A DNA stretch of 64,000 nucleotides, from positions 67,476,600-67,540,599 of the forward strand of contig NC_083602.1 in assembly GCF_029168945.1 (NCBI RefSeq). The letters are read 5' to 3'. The position numbers were made by a program, and so were the translations under genes. Positions within the stretch are counted from its first letter, which is position 1; each line of letters begins with the position of its first letter. The stretch is from Cannabis sativa (lineage: Eukaryota > Streptophyta > Magnoliopsida > Rosales > Cannabaceae). Below, piece after piece: positions 46,896 to 59,699 of this stretch. Under the pieces are notes generated by a model. That model saw only the letters and a list, made by a program, of their open reading frames with translations. It did not search any database and was not told where the DNA came from.

Positions 46896-48026
46896 TGTAA
46901 AGTCCTTTTTTGGCAAGTTAGGTGACAAAATAATTTTTCCTTTTTATGGTAAGATTGCTATGCATTCATTTTCGAAATCTTACCTCTTTTATTCGGTTAT
47001 TAGTTGCCATTTTCCTTGTTTGGAAAGTTGCACTTTCAGCTGAACTTTCCTTTGTTGAAAACTACTCAAAAGAGAAGAAACTCTATTTTGGAAAGTTGTC
47101 TTTTTTAGGGAAACTTTGTTTATTGCCTTTTCCTTATTGATTTCGATTGTATCTTGATACAATCAGAATATCTAATCTGTTTTTGGCAGGAATCAAGCAT
47201 TGAAAGAAGATCGGTCCCGATTTTAGTAAGTTTCCCGTTTCTGGACAGATTTGCTTCGTCAGCAACCGAATCTGATGTAGCAGATCATGTTTCTTTTGGA
47301 AAGTTTTTGTACAGCTGCTAATTCAAACTTGTGGTTGCCTCTTTGGTTTCTATGATCTATAAATAGAGCCTAGAGAGCAACCATTCGAATTTACCTCTTC
47401 CATTATTCATTTTTTGCATTTATCATTTGTGAGAAGAGAGTGTTTCTTTGTTTTGTGAGAGCCTAGTTGTTCACCTAGGTTCTAGTTGTTCTATTTCTGT
47501 TCTTACTCTATCCTAGAGGTTGTGAAGAACTACTTGACTGAACAAGAGATTGGTCTTCGGGAGAAGACTTGATAAAGCCTTACTTTGGGAGGAAGTAAGC
47601 ACTTGGTCTTCGGGAGAAGACTTGCTGAAGTCTTACTTCGGGAGGAAGTAAGCACTCACACTTCAAAGACGAAGGGAGTTCGGGCTTGAAGGTGTTTCAA
47701 GAAGTCAGATTCATAAAGTGGATTACAAAGGATTGCGGCAATACTTTAGAGGGAGTCTAAACTTGTTTAAGTCAATTGTCTTTATAATTTTGATACTTTA
47801 TTAATTGATTTCATTCTCTGGGCGTGGCCCCGTGGACTAGGAGTGTTCGTGAGAATACTGATACCACGTATAAATCTCTTGTGTCAAGTTATTTACTTTT
47901 CTGCAAATATTTTATATTCTGCCTGTTCAGTTTTGCTGTAGCAGAATTACTTTCTGCTGCTGCAAACGCTTACAGTTTTTATATTTTCTTATATACAACT
48001 GACATTTGCAAAAACACAGTTTTTCA
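46896..48026 (+). repeat. 3' LTR of the Copia element
   Basis: 1131 bp, TG...CA, followed by the target duplication GAACT. It matches the 5' LTR with few changes outside its last ~100 bases. Confidence 0.95.
47553..47652 (+). repeat. 53-bp tandem hairpin repeat, 3' LTR copy
   Basis: Same four hairpins as at 38436-38535. The only stem change turns CTTACTTC into CTTACTTT (47586), which keeps a G-U pair. The other change (47616-47626 region) is in a linker. Confidence 0.88.
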
Positions 48027-48031
48027 GAACT

Positions 48032-49070
48032 CAATGAAACCACTATATCCCTTGTTCCCAAAAGTCACATTCCAACTAAAACTACTAATTGTAGACCAAT
48101 AGTCTGTTGTAGTACTCTTTGTAAGTTCATCTCTAAGATGCTTTGCCCATTACTTGCTTTAGTGCTTCCTTTTCTTGTTCATCAAAATTGAGGATTATTT
48201 ATTAAGACTCGATATATTGCTCATAATATTATGATCTTCTAGGATCGTATCAAGAACTATAGAAGGAAAAACTCTTCTCCAAGATATGCTATTAGAATAT
48301 ATCTTAGAAAGGCCAATGACACAGTAGATTGGATCTATTTAGAAGACCTATTAAGAGCTCTTTATTTTCCCTCTAAATTTATTAGTTGGATTATAACATG
48401 TTTGTGGGACACCTCTTATTCTCTTTTGATGAATGGTATATTAGAGGGGATTCATTTCAAAAAAAGATTAGAGGGGATATTCAACGGAAAGAAGGGACTT
48501 TAACAAGGTGATCACATTTCACCTCTCCTTTTTGTCCTTATTATGGAGTACCTTACTCTGTCTCTCCATCTTGCTGCTAAGGATAAGTTGTTTCGGTATC
48601 ACCCCATGTGTATACTTTAAATCTGGCCTACTTATGTTTTGGGGTGATATAATTTTGTTTTTCAAGGAGACCAAGCATGTTGTTGGTGTTTTAAATTGGT
48701 ATCTTAATAATTTTAGCTCTGCTACAGGTCTGAGAGCCGATACTAATAAATCCCAAATATTTTTTTGGGTGGCCTCTTGACTTTGACAATTGGAAGAACT
48801 GGTGTAGCACCAAGCGAAGTGGGGTGATAGGTTCTCTTGTTAATGTACTTTATAGTTTATGGTTTAATAGGAACGCTTGTATTTTTGGTGTTTTTTCTCA
48901 TTCTTGCTTGCATATAGCTAAATAGATCAAAAGCATGTAGTGTTAGATTTGTGAATAGATTATTAACTGTATAGTGGTGTGAGTTTGGGTACTTTTGTGG
49001 CTACATTGTTTGTTGTTTAATGTAATCTTATTTTGTTTTTAATAAAGATTTCTTAGAGTTCAAGAAAAAA
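48032..49070 (+). pseudogene. Decayed LINE ORF2, 3' part
   Basis: It continues the LINE broken at 37778. Reverse-transcriptase fragments include NETTISLVPKSHIP (about 48033-48075), the EYLTLSLHLAAK region (about 48547) and a ruined active site (FWGD where FADD is expected, about 48638-48650). A C-terminal segment (YSLWFNRNACIFG, about 48850-48890) follows. A 3' UTR with AATAAAG and an A tail near 49062-49071 closes the element. Confidence 0.72.
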
Positions 49071-49197
49071 AATAATTCATAAAAAATATATATAGAAAAA
49101 GAATTATGGATAAAAAAACTACAAAAGGCAAAAATAAGTCTTTATTATTTTATTTATTTATTTATTTATTTTGGTGGACATCAATTCTTTTAATTGA
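49071..49197. other. AT-rich spacer with a TTTA microsatellite
   Basis: It contains a TTTA repeat at about 49150-49170. Nothing else seen. Confidence 0.5.
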
Positions 49198-49661
49198 TGT
49201 TATAGATATATAGTAGATACTAGATATATATGGGTTGGGACCCTAGTTTCTTGGGTCTGTTTATTTCCCTCTAGTCCTATATGTGTGTATTTTAAATACG
49301 TTAAGATTCTAATTACTACCAGTCTTTAACAATATGATTATGTTTTGAAATATTGATTATAATACAAGCTCTTAGAATAAATAATAATGATGATAATAAT
49401 AAAACCTATGTTATAAATATTATTAATTATGAGGATGTCCAAATCTTTTAGTTATTACCATTAATTGTAATCAACATTCATCTTTTTCTTAGTTTCTCTT
49501 TTTCTTAGTTTCTTAATATCTCACTCTTGTATTTGTATAAATAGGGGTTCACCCCATTGGAATAAACAACTCAGAAATTCTCATTTACTTTCTCTTTCTC
49601 TCTTCATCTTCTTCTTCTTTCTTCTCATCTACTTTATATTATATTATATTATTTTATAACA
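49198..49661 (+). repeat. 5' LTR of a decayed LTR element, probably Copia (464 bp)
   Basis: Its termini TGTTAT and ATAACA are inverted. A TATA-like TATAAATAGGGG is near 49537, followed by a CT-rich stretch. Directly after it comes CGTTATCAGCACGAG, a sequence commonly seen at the LTR/primer-site junction of some plant Copia elements. The matching 3' LTR is not in the window. Confidence 0.65.
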
Positions 49662-52600
49662 CGTTATCAGCACGAGTCTCTACCCAAGCTTCAAGCACGA
49701 GTCTCTGCCTAAAATCCAATGTATGTATTTTGTTAAAGTTCTTGAATTGTTTCAAAGTCACGATACACTAAATATATATTTATATATATACTGATCTGAC
49801 TGAAATAATTTCAAGAATTCTTTTTTTTATTATTATTTTATTTTTATCTATATATCTATATATTATATACGTATGTATATACTTTTATATGTTTATTATT
49901 GATTTCATATATATATATATTATGTTCTTATCATTTATAATATTTACAATATATGTGTGTCAATGATATGATAAAAAAAATCTATATAAATTATACATAT
50001 ATCCTGAAGATTATGTATCCTCGATAAATATTGCATATATCTTAAAGATTATGCATCATCGATAAAATATTGCATATATCCTGAAGATTATGCATCATCG
50101 ATAAAATATTGCATATATCCTGAAGATTATGCGTCCTCAATAAAATCTTGCATATATCCTGAAGATTATGCAAACGTAATATTCATTATATAGTTAATGG
50201 ATATCTAATGAAAGAGATGAATACATATTTATATATATGTTCTTGTATTCTTTGAGGACAATGAAAAGTAATCTAATATCGATATAGATTTTGACAAACA
50301 TTTCCTGAAGTAAATGTATTATATTTATCGAAAAAAAAAATTATTGTATTTATGTGAATACAACTAAAGAATCATTAAAATGATTATTATTGATGCAATT
50401 TTATAGTGGGTTTTGAATACCCAAAAAGAATGTTAAGAAAATTGCATTGAAACATTAAAGTATAAGAATAACAATGAGCATGACTAATGTTATTTAAATA
50501 CATGAGGCAGTATTTATTGTTCATCAATCCCTGCAGAGAATGATACAATCACTTTTAAAGATTCCTCGTATTAGTCATGTTATTATACATTGTTATTACT
50601 TGCAATGTTGGAAATTATTGAATCTGACATATGTTAAAGATTAAATTTTGCATACATCTTGGAGACTATGCAAAAATTGCATTCATATATTCTTTGAAAT
50701 ATCGTAAAAGAAATTGTTGAATAATTTCTTATATTTTTTATGGATGATTACAAGTAATAAATTTTTAAGAAATTTATAATAATGTTCTACTTGTTCAACG
50801 TCATTCCCCGAAGTGAATGTAATGATTTTAAATAATCAATGACATTATTTACTACTCAAATATTTCCAGAAAAAGTGGAAACAACTAAAAGATGAGATAC
50901 CACACATAATCAAAGTGCATGAAATTTATATATCATGTGTGGAATTGAATAATAGTGGTCGCGTACCTGTAGTACGGACATACTTATAATCAAGATAAAA
51001 GTATACTTGATTATTTAATAGAATGTGAATTGTACAAACTTATTGTACATTTAGAATATTTAAATATCATTACCTAAAGAAAATGAATAGACATGAAATT
51101 CTATTTCAAAGAATATAGATTTCACATATATTGGTAATGCCAGAAGCAAACTAATATATACATATTTTATTATTTCTTGAAATCAATAGTTTCAAACTAT
51201 TGTTAGTACAGGATATGTATATATATATATAGTTACTATATAATTCAATTTGCATATTCTCAAAAGTGGATATATAATTTACTAATATTTGTTAGCGATC
51301 CAATATAATAAAAGTGATAAAGAATTACAAAATGATTATTTGAAAAGCTTCCTGAAGAAGTCTTACATACAATTGCTACTTGGAGTAGTAAAATATATTT
51401 GTATGTACCTAGATATATAACTTTTATCTAGTTATGAAAGTAATAAGAAATAGCTTATTGTATGTACTGGTTGTACATTTAAATATATAATATGTCAAGT
51501 CATGATAATTAGACTAATGAATAGTCTATTAATAAATTAGACGACTTGTTAAAAAGATACCAGGAAAAATAAATGATATATTATGGTTATATCTATTTGA
51601 CCATTACAATAACATGATGAAGTTGTCATGTATCTTTAAATTATACACATCATTAAATTGATGATAGTGATTCCTGAAGAAATATAAAGTTTCATAAACA
51701 TAATAGTGACTCCTAAAGAGTGTATATGTTTTGGAGAATAATATAATTATATTATTCGTGTATATAAAAATGAAACTTGTAATGATTATGTTGTAGTGAT
51801 TTTACATTACCTTATGAAAGTTTCATTGAAATACAAATTATAGTGAACCTGAAGTTCATGAATTGAATTATTTTGACATGATCAATCATATGCAATAAAT
51901 TATCAAAGGATTTGACTAAATTTTGTTGAAGAACCAGAAGATTCTTCTCATTATTAATTTATAAGGCTCAAAAGAAGAATATGCATATATTTGCACATAA
52001 AAAATATTTAAATTATATTTCTTTAACAATCTTGAGCCATTGTTAGATTTTTATTGCATAGTTTCTTATCGATGTGATAAGATTTTATGATCATGCATTT
52101 ACAAAATGTGTAAATTTATGTATTTCTTATTATACACGTGTGACTCATTCTTAGAAATGAATTAAGTTCATAAGTATTGAACTTGAACCTGAAGTTTATT
52201 GAACCTGAAGTTTATTGAACCTGAAGTTCAATGTCATATAGTATATATGGATTTAAATAAATATTGATTCATTGTGATATATTGAAATCCCTACAGGTGT
52301 ATTAATATTATTAGATATCACAATTTTTAAAAATTCTCTCGATCAGGGGGAGAGAAGCAGTTGGGATCGATGATAATTTTTGAAAAATGATCCTTGCACA
52401 AAGTATATAAGAACGATATAGTTCAAAATGATATATACCAACTGCAAATCAATATTATTCAAAGTTGAGTTAGAATGAATTAAAAATCCCCTGAAGCGTA
52501 AATGAACAATATAGAAATTGTTAGTAAATGTTCATTTGATTTGCCCTGAAGTTGTTAAATCTAGAGGTACTCATGGAGATACCTTAATGTTATAAAATTG

Positions 52601-52663
52601 ATGATTTAAAAATGATAACCGTGATGAAAACGGTACTCGAAGAGACTCCCAAGAGAAGTTAGA
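49662..52663 (+). mobile_element. Decayed, hairpin-rich internal region of the LTR element, left part
   Basis: Very AT-rich with stops in every frame; no recognisable gag or pol. It has an unusual density of short inverted repeats with varied arms, many around a CTGAA loop (50004-50008, 50305-50309, 51352-51356, 51849-51853, 52221-52225 and others). A purine tract AGGGGGAGAG occurs near 52346-52356. The Gypsy element at 52664 interrupts it and it resumes at 62457. Confidence 0.6.
49993..50172 (+). repeat. Five tandem ~39-bp repeats, each a bulged hairpin
   Basis: Hairpins at 49993-50018, 50032-50055, 50071-50094, 50110-50133 and 50149-50172, spaced 38-39 bases. Each has outer arms of the GCATA/TATGC type, a one-base T bulge, inner ATC/GAT and a loop CTGAA (TTAAA in the second). 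The first has ATACATA/TATGTAT, so both arms changed together. Units are separated by TCGATAAAATAT-like spacers. Confidence 0.85.
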
Positions 52664-55079
52664 TGTAACGCCCTAAATAATTAGGCACGCTACCCAAAAT
52701 ACTTATGAAGCCCTAATCCCCTAACCGGGATTACTAATTAAAATAGCGCAGAATTTAAACTTTTATATTAAATAGACTGTAAATAAACTTGTAATATATT
52801 TAAACTTTTCAAAATAGTTGGGATCCCAAAAATATTTACAAACTTATTACAAGTTCTTTCTTACTAGCCGACCTAAGTGGCAAAACAGAATACAAAAGTC
52901 AACACTGTTAGACCCATAACCCGCTTGGTCTGAAGTGGCATGAACATGTACATTCTTCGCCCTGCTCCTGAAACTCATGGCTGATCAGCTAATGCCTTAC
53001 CCTTTCCTGCACAGTAGAGCACCCGTGAGCCAAGCCCAGCAAGACAGTATAAATCATAATAAATATATTATGCTCATTCACATATGTCTGTATAGCACAG
53101 ACCTGAATATTATTTCATCATGCCCATTTATGTCTACGTGGCGTAGACCTATGTGTTGCGCTCACACATCTAATTAAATCTACGTGACGTAGACAAACGT
53201 GTTACTCTCACACGTCTAAATACATTAAGGCCTTAGAAGTGGTTCATCTCGGTTATGAGTACCGAGTCCAACCTGATTATGCCTTGAGCACATAATCCTT
53301 AAATCTCATTTCAATTAACATGGCATGGCATTTATACACATATATCACTAGGGTAATAACCCTAGGCTATTAGACCGTTCCTATTAGGGTAATAACCCTA
53401 ATCCCGGTTACTTAACATTCATGCATATCATTCTCAACATAAGCGCCACTGCGCATACTCTACGTGCTAATCACTGTCTTACCTGTTGTCCCGCAATAGT
53501 AGAGATTCCAAATCCCCGGGTGCTCCTGACCAGGTGCCGGTAATCCTAGTCACACACAATCCGGGATTCTCACAAATAGGGTAAACCCCTGATTTCACAT
53601 TCATAAAATAAATTCATGGCATTTCAAATACAGATAATCACATAGAGCTCGAAAAGAGCTTTCCAACGGTATAAAGAACGTCCCAAACGGAGTCCCGAGT
53701 CAAAAGTTATGGCCAAAATAAATTTCAGCATTTCCCGATGAACTCCAACCGGAATTAGGATGAACCAACCGGAATTCCGGTTGTCCGGCAGAGAACACGA
53801 AATTTCTCAATCTTTAAACCCCCAAAACTCACTCAAATCATCCCCAAACATTCCCAAACTTTCCAGAGCATCAATATATGTCATAATAAACATATTCCAC
53901 AACTTAAACACAACAATTGCACTAAAAATCAAAAAGTGCCATTAAAGCACCAAGCTTGAGTTCCATGAACTCAAGCTTGCTTTTCACATCCAAAATCACA
54001 ATTAATCCACTTACAGCAGCTAGCAAATATTATAGGGTCTAAAACACATAATTATACATCAACATCCAACAATAAACCCCAAAAATCAGATTGCACAACA
54101 ATCATTAAATCCCCAATTTCATGTTGAAGAGCTAGAACTTACAAGTTAGCTCCAAACTAAAATTCTCAGCAATCAAACCACACATACAACTAGAATTAAA
54201 CATGGAGAACACCCTAGAATTCATCCAATTCTCATCTAAATAAAAATTCAAAGGATTCAAGTAATAGCATGCTCAAATTAACAAGAAATCACTATCATGC
54301 ATCTCAAGAACAACTCCAACTATTTCATGCTTTAAACATTAAAAAATACAGCAGCCATTTTATTAAAATTTAGCTAGAAACTACCTCAATTCAAATCCAA
54401 GCTAAGCTCAACAATCTTCAAAGTATCAAGCTCCAAAGGTAGCACCAAATAAAGCTAATTTCCCACAAGAAAATCAAAGTTTGGAAAAAAAAATAGATTT
54501 AGGGATAGAGAGAAAAAGGGGTCGGCTGAAGCAAAGAGTGAAGTAAACAATATTTAATTTCCTTTTTCTTTTCTTTAAAATTCAACCCTTTTATCAAAAA
54601 TATCATAAAGGTCAAAATGACCATTTTGCCCTTAGGGCTATAAAGCATGCACACACATACACAAGGGTATTCTAGTAAATTCATACTCAATAATTTTCAA
54701 ATAAAAATTCAGATTATCACCCATAAATTATAATGCCAAATAAATTAATCCAATTTACATTTCGGGCCGAACCCGGTTCGGCCGAAATACCGATTGTGAC
54801 TATACCGCGCCAACCTGTCAGAACACACCTGAAAAGACAACACAGGTATACTATATAATAATATAGTTCTATTAAGCACGTAATTAATTTAATCTCAACA
54901 ATTTACCCTTCTCGGGTCATAATTACCAAAATGCCCCTGGCTCACCAACGGGGTCTTTAATATATTAAAATTCATATAAAATCACATATATTAAATTATA
55001 TAATAATATAATTTCCTCAATTATACATAATTATCTAGTTAGGGTTTTGCTAATCCATTTCTTAATTCCGGGTATTACA
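52664..55079 (-). repeat. 3' LTR of the Gypsy element
   Basis: 2416 bp, TGTAACG...TATTACA. It contains the hairpin repeats at 53086-53401 and a CAACCGGAATTCCGGTTG palindrome at 53766-53783. The small frames in it are not genes. Confidence 0.93.
53086..53401. repeat. Repeated small hairpins with paired base changes, in the Gypsy LTR
   Basis: GTCTGT/ACAGAC (53086-53102), GTCTACG/CGTAGAC (53132-53148), ATGTGT/ACACAT (53151-53169), TCTACG/CGTAGA (53179-53193), ACGTGT/ACACGT (53197-53215), CTAGGGT/ACCCTAG (53348-53365) and TTAGGGT/ACCCTAA (53384-53401). Between repeated units both arms change together (ATGTGT/ACACAT versus ACGTGT/ACACGT; CTAGGGT/ACCCTAG versus TTAGGGT/ACCCTAA). Confidence 0.8.
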
Positions 55080-55096
55080 ATTACCCCCTCCTTATA
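55080..55096 (-). other. Polypurine tract of the Gypsy element
   Basis: The minus strand reads AAGGAGGGGGTAAT immediately before the 3' LTR, the position of plus-strand priming. Confidence 0.8.
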
Positions 55097-55099
55097 GAA

Positions 55100-58000
55100 A
55101 TTTCGTCCCGAAATTTACCTGAACAACTCCGGATATTTCTGCTGCATATCCGTCTCGAGTTCCCTGTGTTGCCTCTTCTACTTTCTTGTTCCTCCACGGT
55201 ACTTTCAACGGTGCCTTGTCTTGCTTCTCAAGACTTTTTCTCTTCTATCAAGTATACGCACGGAGTTGTTCCTCGTATGACAAGTCGGTTGAAGTTCCAA
55301 TGCTTCATAATTCGGAACATGGGACGAGTACGAGACATATTTCCGAAGCATTGAAACATGAAACACATTATGTACGGTACCCATTGTGGGGGCATAGCCA
55401 ACCTGTACGCTACTTGCCCTATCCTCTCAAGGATTTCAAAAGGTCCAATGAACCTCGGGCTAAGCTTTCCTTTCTTCCCAAAGCGTTTTATGCCTTTCAT
55501 CGGAGATATTCGGAGAAATACCATGTCCCCAACTTGAAATTCAATATCTCGACGCTTTGGATCGGCATAACTCTTTTGCCTACTCTGAGCCGCGAGCATT
55601 CGCGCTCTAATCTTATCAACTGCCTCACTTGTTTTCTGAACAGCTTCGGGACCCAAGAACTTTCTTTCACCCACTTCATCCCAGTGAATGGGCGATCTAC
55701 ATTTTCTTCCATATAAAAGTTCATAGGGAGCCATCCCGATTGTTGCCTGATAGCTGTTATTATAAGAAAACTCGATCAGGGGAAGGTACTTTACTCATGA
55801 TCCCTCAAAGTCAAGCACACATGCCCGTAGCATGTCCTCTAAAATCTGAATGGTCCTCTCGGATTGCCCATCCGTCTGAGGATGAAAAGCTGTGCTGAAC
55901 TTTAACTGAGTTCCCATAGCTCGATGCAGACTCTCCCAGAATCTCGATGTAAACTTCGGATCTCTATTCGACACAATGGACTTTGGGACACCGTGCAGAC
56001 GAACAATTTCTCTAACATATAATTCAGCATACTGATCAATGGAGAAATTCGTCCGAACGGAGTAAAAAGTGAGCGGACTTTGTAAACACGTCCACTATGA
56101 CCCACACGAGTCAAATTGTCCCGTGGTTCTAGGCATACCTACCACGAAGTCCATAGCTATATCTTCCCATTTCCATTCGGTATTTTCGGTGGTTGCGGCA
56201 ACCTGCAGTCGGCTGGTGTTCAGCTTTCACTTGCTGACATGTAAGGCACTTTGCAACATACTCAGCGATGTCATTCTTCATGCCTGGCCACCAAAACATG
56301 GCTTTCAGGTCTTGATACATCTTTGTCGACCCTGGATGAACTGAATAAGGAGTCGTGTGAGACTCATCCATGATCTCTTTCTTGATGTTTTCATTCATAG
56401 GCACACAAACTCGACTTCCAAAACTCAACATTCCCGTTTCATCTGCGAGAAATCACTAGCCTTCCCAGCCAAAACCCTAGCTCGGGTTTTTATCAACTCT
56501 GAATCTTGCTTTTGTGCTTCTTTAATTCTCTCTAAAAGAGTGGATTGTAGGGTAATATTAGCCAATTGCCCCACAACCAACTCAATCTGAGCTCGAGTCA
56601 TTTCATTTGCTAACTGTCGTGAGATTTGCTTCATAGTACTCAACTGACTCTGACCTTTTCTACTCAAAGCGTCAGCAACCACATTGGCTTTACCAGGATG
56701 ATAAAGGATCTCACAATCATAATCCTTCACCAATTCTAGCCAACGTCTTTGTCTCATATTCAAGTCCTTCTGGGTGAAGAAGTATTTCAGACTTTTATGA
56801 TCAGTGTATATCTCACATTTCTCGCCATAAAGGTAATGCCGCCAAATCTTTAGCGCAAATACCACGTCGCGAGTTCTAAATCGTGAGTAGGGTACCTCTG
56901 CTCGTACTCCTTTAACTCGCCGAGAAGCATAAGCTATTACCCTCCCGGCCTGCATAAGCACACGGCGAGACCCTGTCTCGAGGCATCACAATATACCACA
57001 AACTTTTCCTTATCTGAAGGAAGAGTTAGTACAGGAGCGGTAATCAAGCGTTGCTTTAACTCCAGGAAACTTTTCTCACACCGATCAGTCCAAACAAACT
57101 TCTGGTTCTTTCGGGTCAACTCCGTTAAGGGTACAACAATCTTTGAAAAACCCTCAACGGGCGACGATAATAACCGGCCAAACCCGTAAAACTTCGACCT
57201 CGTAGCCGACTTCGGTGTGGCCAATCCCGTACAGCTTCAATTTTAGCCGGATCCACCATGATCCCATCTTTATCCACTATGTGCCCCAAAAATGAGACAC
57301 GAGATAACCAGAATTCACACTTTTTGAACTTAGCATAAAGCTTGTGATCCCGTAATCTTTGCAAAACCGCTCTGAGATGCAATTCATGCTCTTCTTCTGA
57401 CTCAGAGTACACCAAAATGTCATCGATAAACACAATCACAAACCTATTCAGGTAATCCTTAAACACCCGATTCATCAAATCCATGAATGCCGCCGGGGCA
57501 TTAGTGAGTCCAAAAGACATCACAAGAAATTCATAGTGTCCATATCGAGTACGAAACGCAGTTTTCGGAATATCTTCCTCTCGAATTCTCAGCTGATGAT
57601 AGCCTGAGCGAAGATCAATCTTGGAAAAGACCGTCTTCCCCTTCAGTTGATCAAACAGATCATCAATTCGAGGTAAAGGATACTTGTTCTTAATGGTAAG
57701 CTTGTTCAACTCCCGATAGTCAATACACATTCGCAGGGTTCCGTCTTTCTTCTTCACAAACAAAACCGGAGCACCCCAAGGTGAGTAGCTCGGTCTGATG
57801 AATCCGAGATTCAGTAACTCTTGCAATTGTATCTTCAGTTCCTTCAACTCAGCTGGAGCCATTCGGTACGGTGCTTTAGACACTGGATCCACTCCCGGAG
57901 CCCATTCAATAACAAATTCAATTTCCCGAACAGGTGGCAATCCCGGCAAATCTTCTGGAAAGACATCAAGGAACTCACATACCAATCTCGTATTCTCAGG

Positions 58001-59699
58001 CCCCGATGTCACAGGTTGGCTAGTGTCCATTGTAGTAACTATGAACCCTAGACAACCTCTACCCATCAGGTCTTTAGCTTTCAACAGTGATATTCTCGGT
58101 ATGCGTGCCCCTTGAACTTTACCCACGAACACTGCAGGGTTAGCACTGTCGGGCTCAAACACCACCATCTTCCGTTTGCAGTCAATCATCGCTCCATATT
58201 TAGACAGAAAATCCATTCCCAGGATTATGTCAAAATCAGATAATTGCAGCTCAATTAGATTGGCGGTCAACTCACAACCGTCAATCCAAAAAGACAAGGA
58301 CTGAATCCACCTTGTGGATATTATCAGGTCTCCCGAGGGTAATAGGGTTCCAAACCCCGAAACATAAATATCACATGGCTTATGTAAACTTTCTATCACT
58401 CTACTCGATACATATGAATGAGTAGCTCCCGAATCAAATAACACAGTATAAGCACAACCATTAATAGATAACTCACCTGTCACAACTGACGGACTAGCAT
58501 CAGCATCTGCCTGAGTTATAGTGAAAAGTCGCCCCGGGTTCTGAGCAACATTCTTCTTAGGCTCTTCTCTCTTGGCTTGGGGACAGTCTCTGATAAAGTG
58601 GCCCACCATGCCACACTGGAAACATGCCTTGGCTCGGCACTCACCAGGATGATGCTTCTTGCATTTAGAACATTCTGGATATGATCGGAATGAGGACCTG
58701 CGACCCTGACGGCCACCTCTGTTTCCCCGAAACTTTCTATTTCGCCCTGAAGCTCCGGAAGCCTCGGCCTTCCGTTTGTGCTCAGGGTTGCCACTGTCGG
58801 TCCCCTTACTGACATTACCACCAGTAGGAGGGTTTGATGCCATGGCGGCATCCTTTGCGGCTCGCTCCTTCATTACTTCTTTGCTCGGCCTCCTCAGCAA
58901 TTAAGGCCAAGTCTACCACTCTCTTATTCAGAGTGTCATGTGATGTGGTAATCTTCAAGTCCCGACTAATTGTAGCATTTAGTCCTCGAACATATTTCTG
59001 CTTTCTGGTAAAATCTGTAGGCACCAGATCACCAGCAAATTTAGATAACCGATCGAATTCCAGAGTATATTCAGCCACAGAAATTTTCCCCTGAGTCAAC
59101 TTCACAAAATCTTCTTGGTGTGAAGTCCTCACTGCAACGTTATAAAACTTTTCTTCAAAAAGTTTCTTGAACTCTTCCCATGTCATCACACTGACATCTC
59201 GAGTCTGATTCACTATATCCCACCATACGCGGGCATGATCTTGAAACATAAAGGCCGCACAATTCACCCTCTCAGTTCCCGTCACCCCCATATTATCGAG
59301 GATACGAGTAACTGTGCTCATCCATTGATCGGCCTTAATAATATCAATGCCTCCCAGAAAAGCCGGAGGTTGCAGCTTCACAAACCGCTCGAACACAGAG
59401 TCCCGGTGCGGCATAATATACCCTTGGTTACCCACCACTGGCACGAGAGCCGGTGGTAACCCTTGATTTCTTGGGGCGGCTTGTTGCCTTAAACGTTGCA
59501 ACTCTTCCTCTTGACGAAGTATGACACTTCGCATTTCATGAAACATCTGCGCCGGTCGGCGGGAGGATTAGCATTAACGGCCCCCGCATTATCCCCCCGG
59601 ATTTTGCGGAGGTGGAGCAAACGATCTTGGTGGATCGGTTTGGGTAACCCCGGGCTCTACTTGCTCGCCCTGTGGTCTAGATGATTGCGGAGGGTCCAT
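55100..59699 (-). pseudogene. Gypsy gag-pol, broken by several frameshifts
   Basis: The likely start is ATG at 59699 (MDPPQSSRPQ). Gag follows in several frames (main block 59546-58815), with a CCHC knuckle [14 protein letters not shown] near 58583-58624. Protease DSGATHS is near 58420-58437. Reverse transcriptase contains FIDDIL with its Asp pair at about 57419-57424. RNase H runs about 57050-56640 ([23 protein letters not shown]). The integrase zinc region is near 56215-56365 (HPGSTKMYQDL, CLTCQQVK), its catalytic core is ruined between about 55740 and 56130, and a GPFEILERIG-type C-terminal domain is near 55400. Frame changes are apparent near 59600, 59550, 58870, 57200, 56950, 56430 and 55740. 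No functional product is expected. Confidence 0.9.

Larger units (their letters stand above)
37779..48026 (+). mobile_element. Full-length Sirevirus-like Copia retrotransposon, 10,248 bp
   Basis: It is bounded by two 1131-bp LTRs and flanked by the 5-bp duplication GAACT (37774-37778 and 48027-48031). Order: LTR, PBS, gag-pol, spacer, extra ORF, several polypurine tracts, LTR. The Copia type follows from integrase preceding reverse transcriptase. The gag start, initiator-Met PBS, repeated polypurine tracts and the ORF after pol point to the Sirevirus (SIRE/Maximus) group. It inserted in the LINE remnant 36785-49070. A frameshift in pol makes this copy non-autonomous. Confidence 0.92.

Noticed and set aside
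49993..50172. CRISPR-like array of evenly spaced repeats
   Set aside because: The spacers are not unique, the units are imperfect hairpins, and the DNA is plant nuclear.
55186..55716. A 176-codon + strand open frame
   Set aside because: It is antisense to the Gypsy integrase C-terminal region, which explains the open frame.
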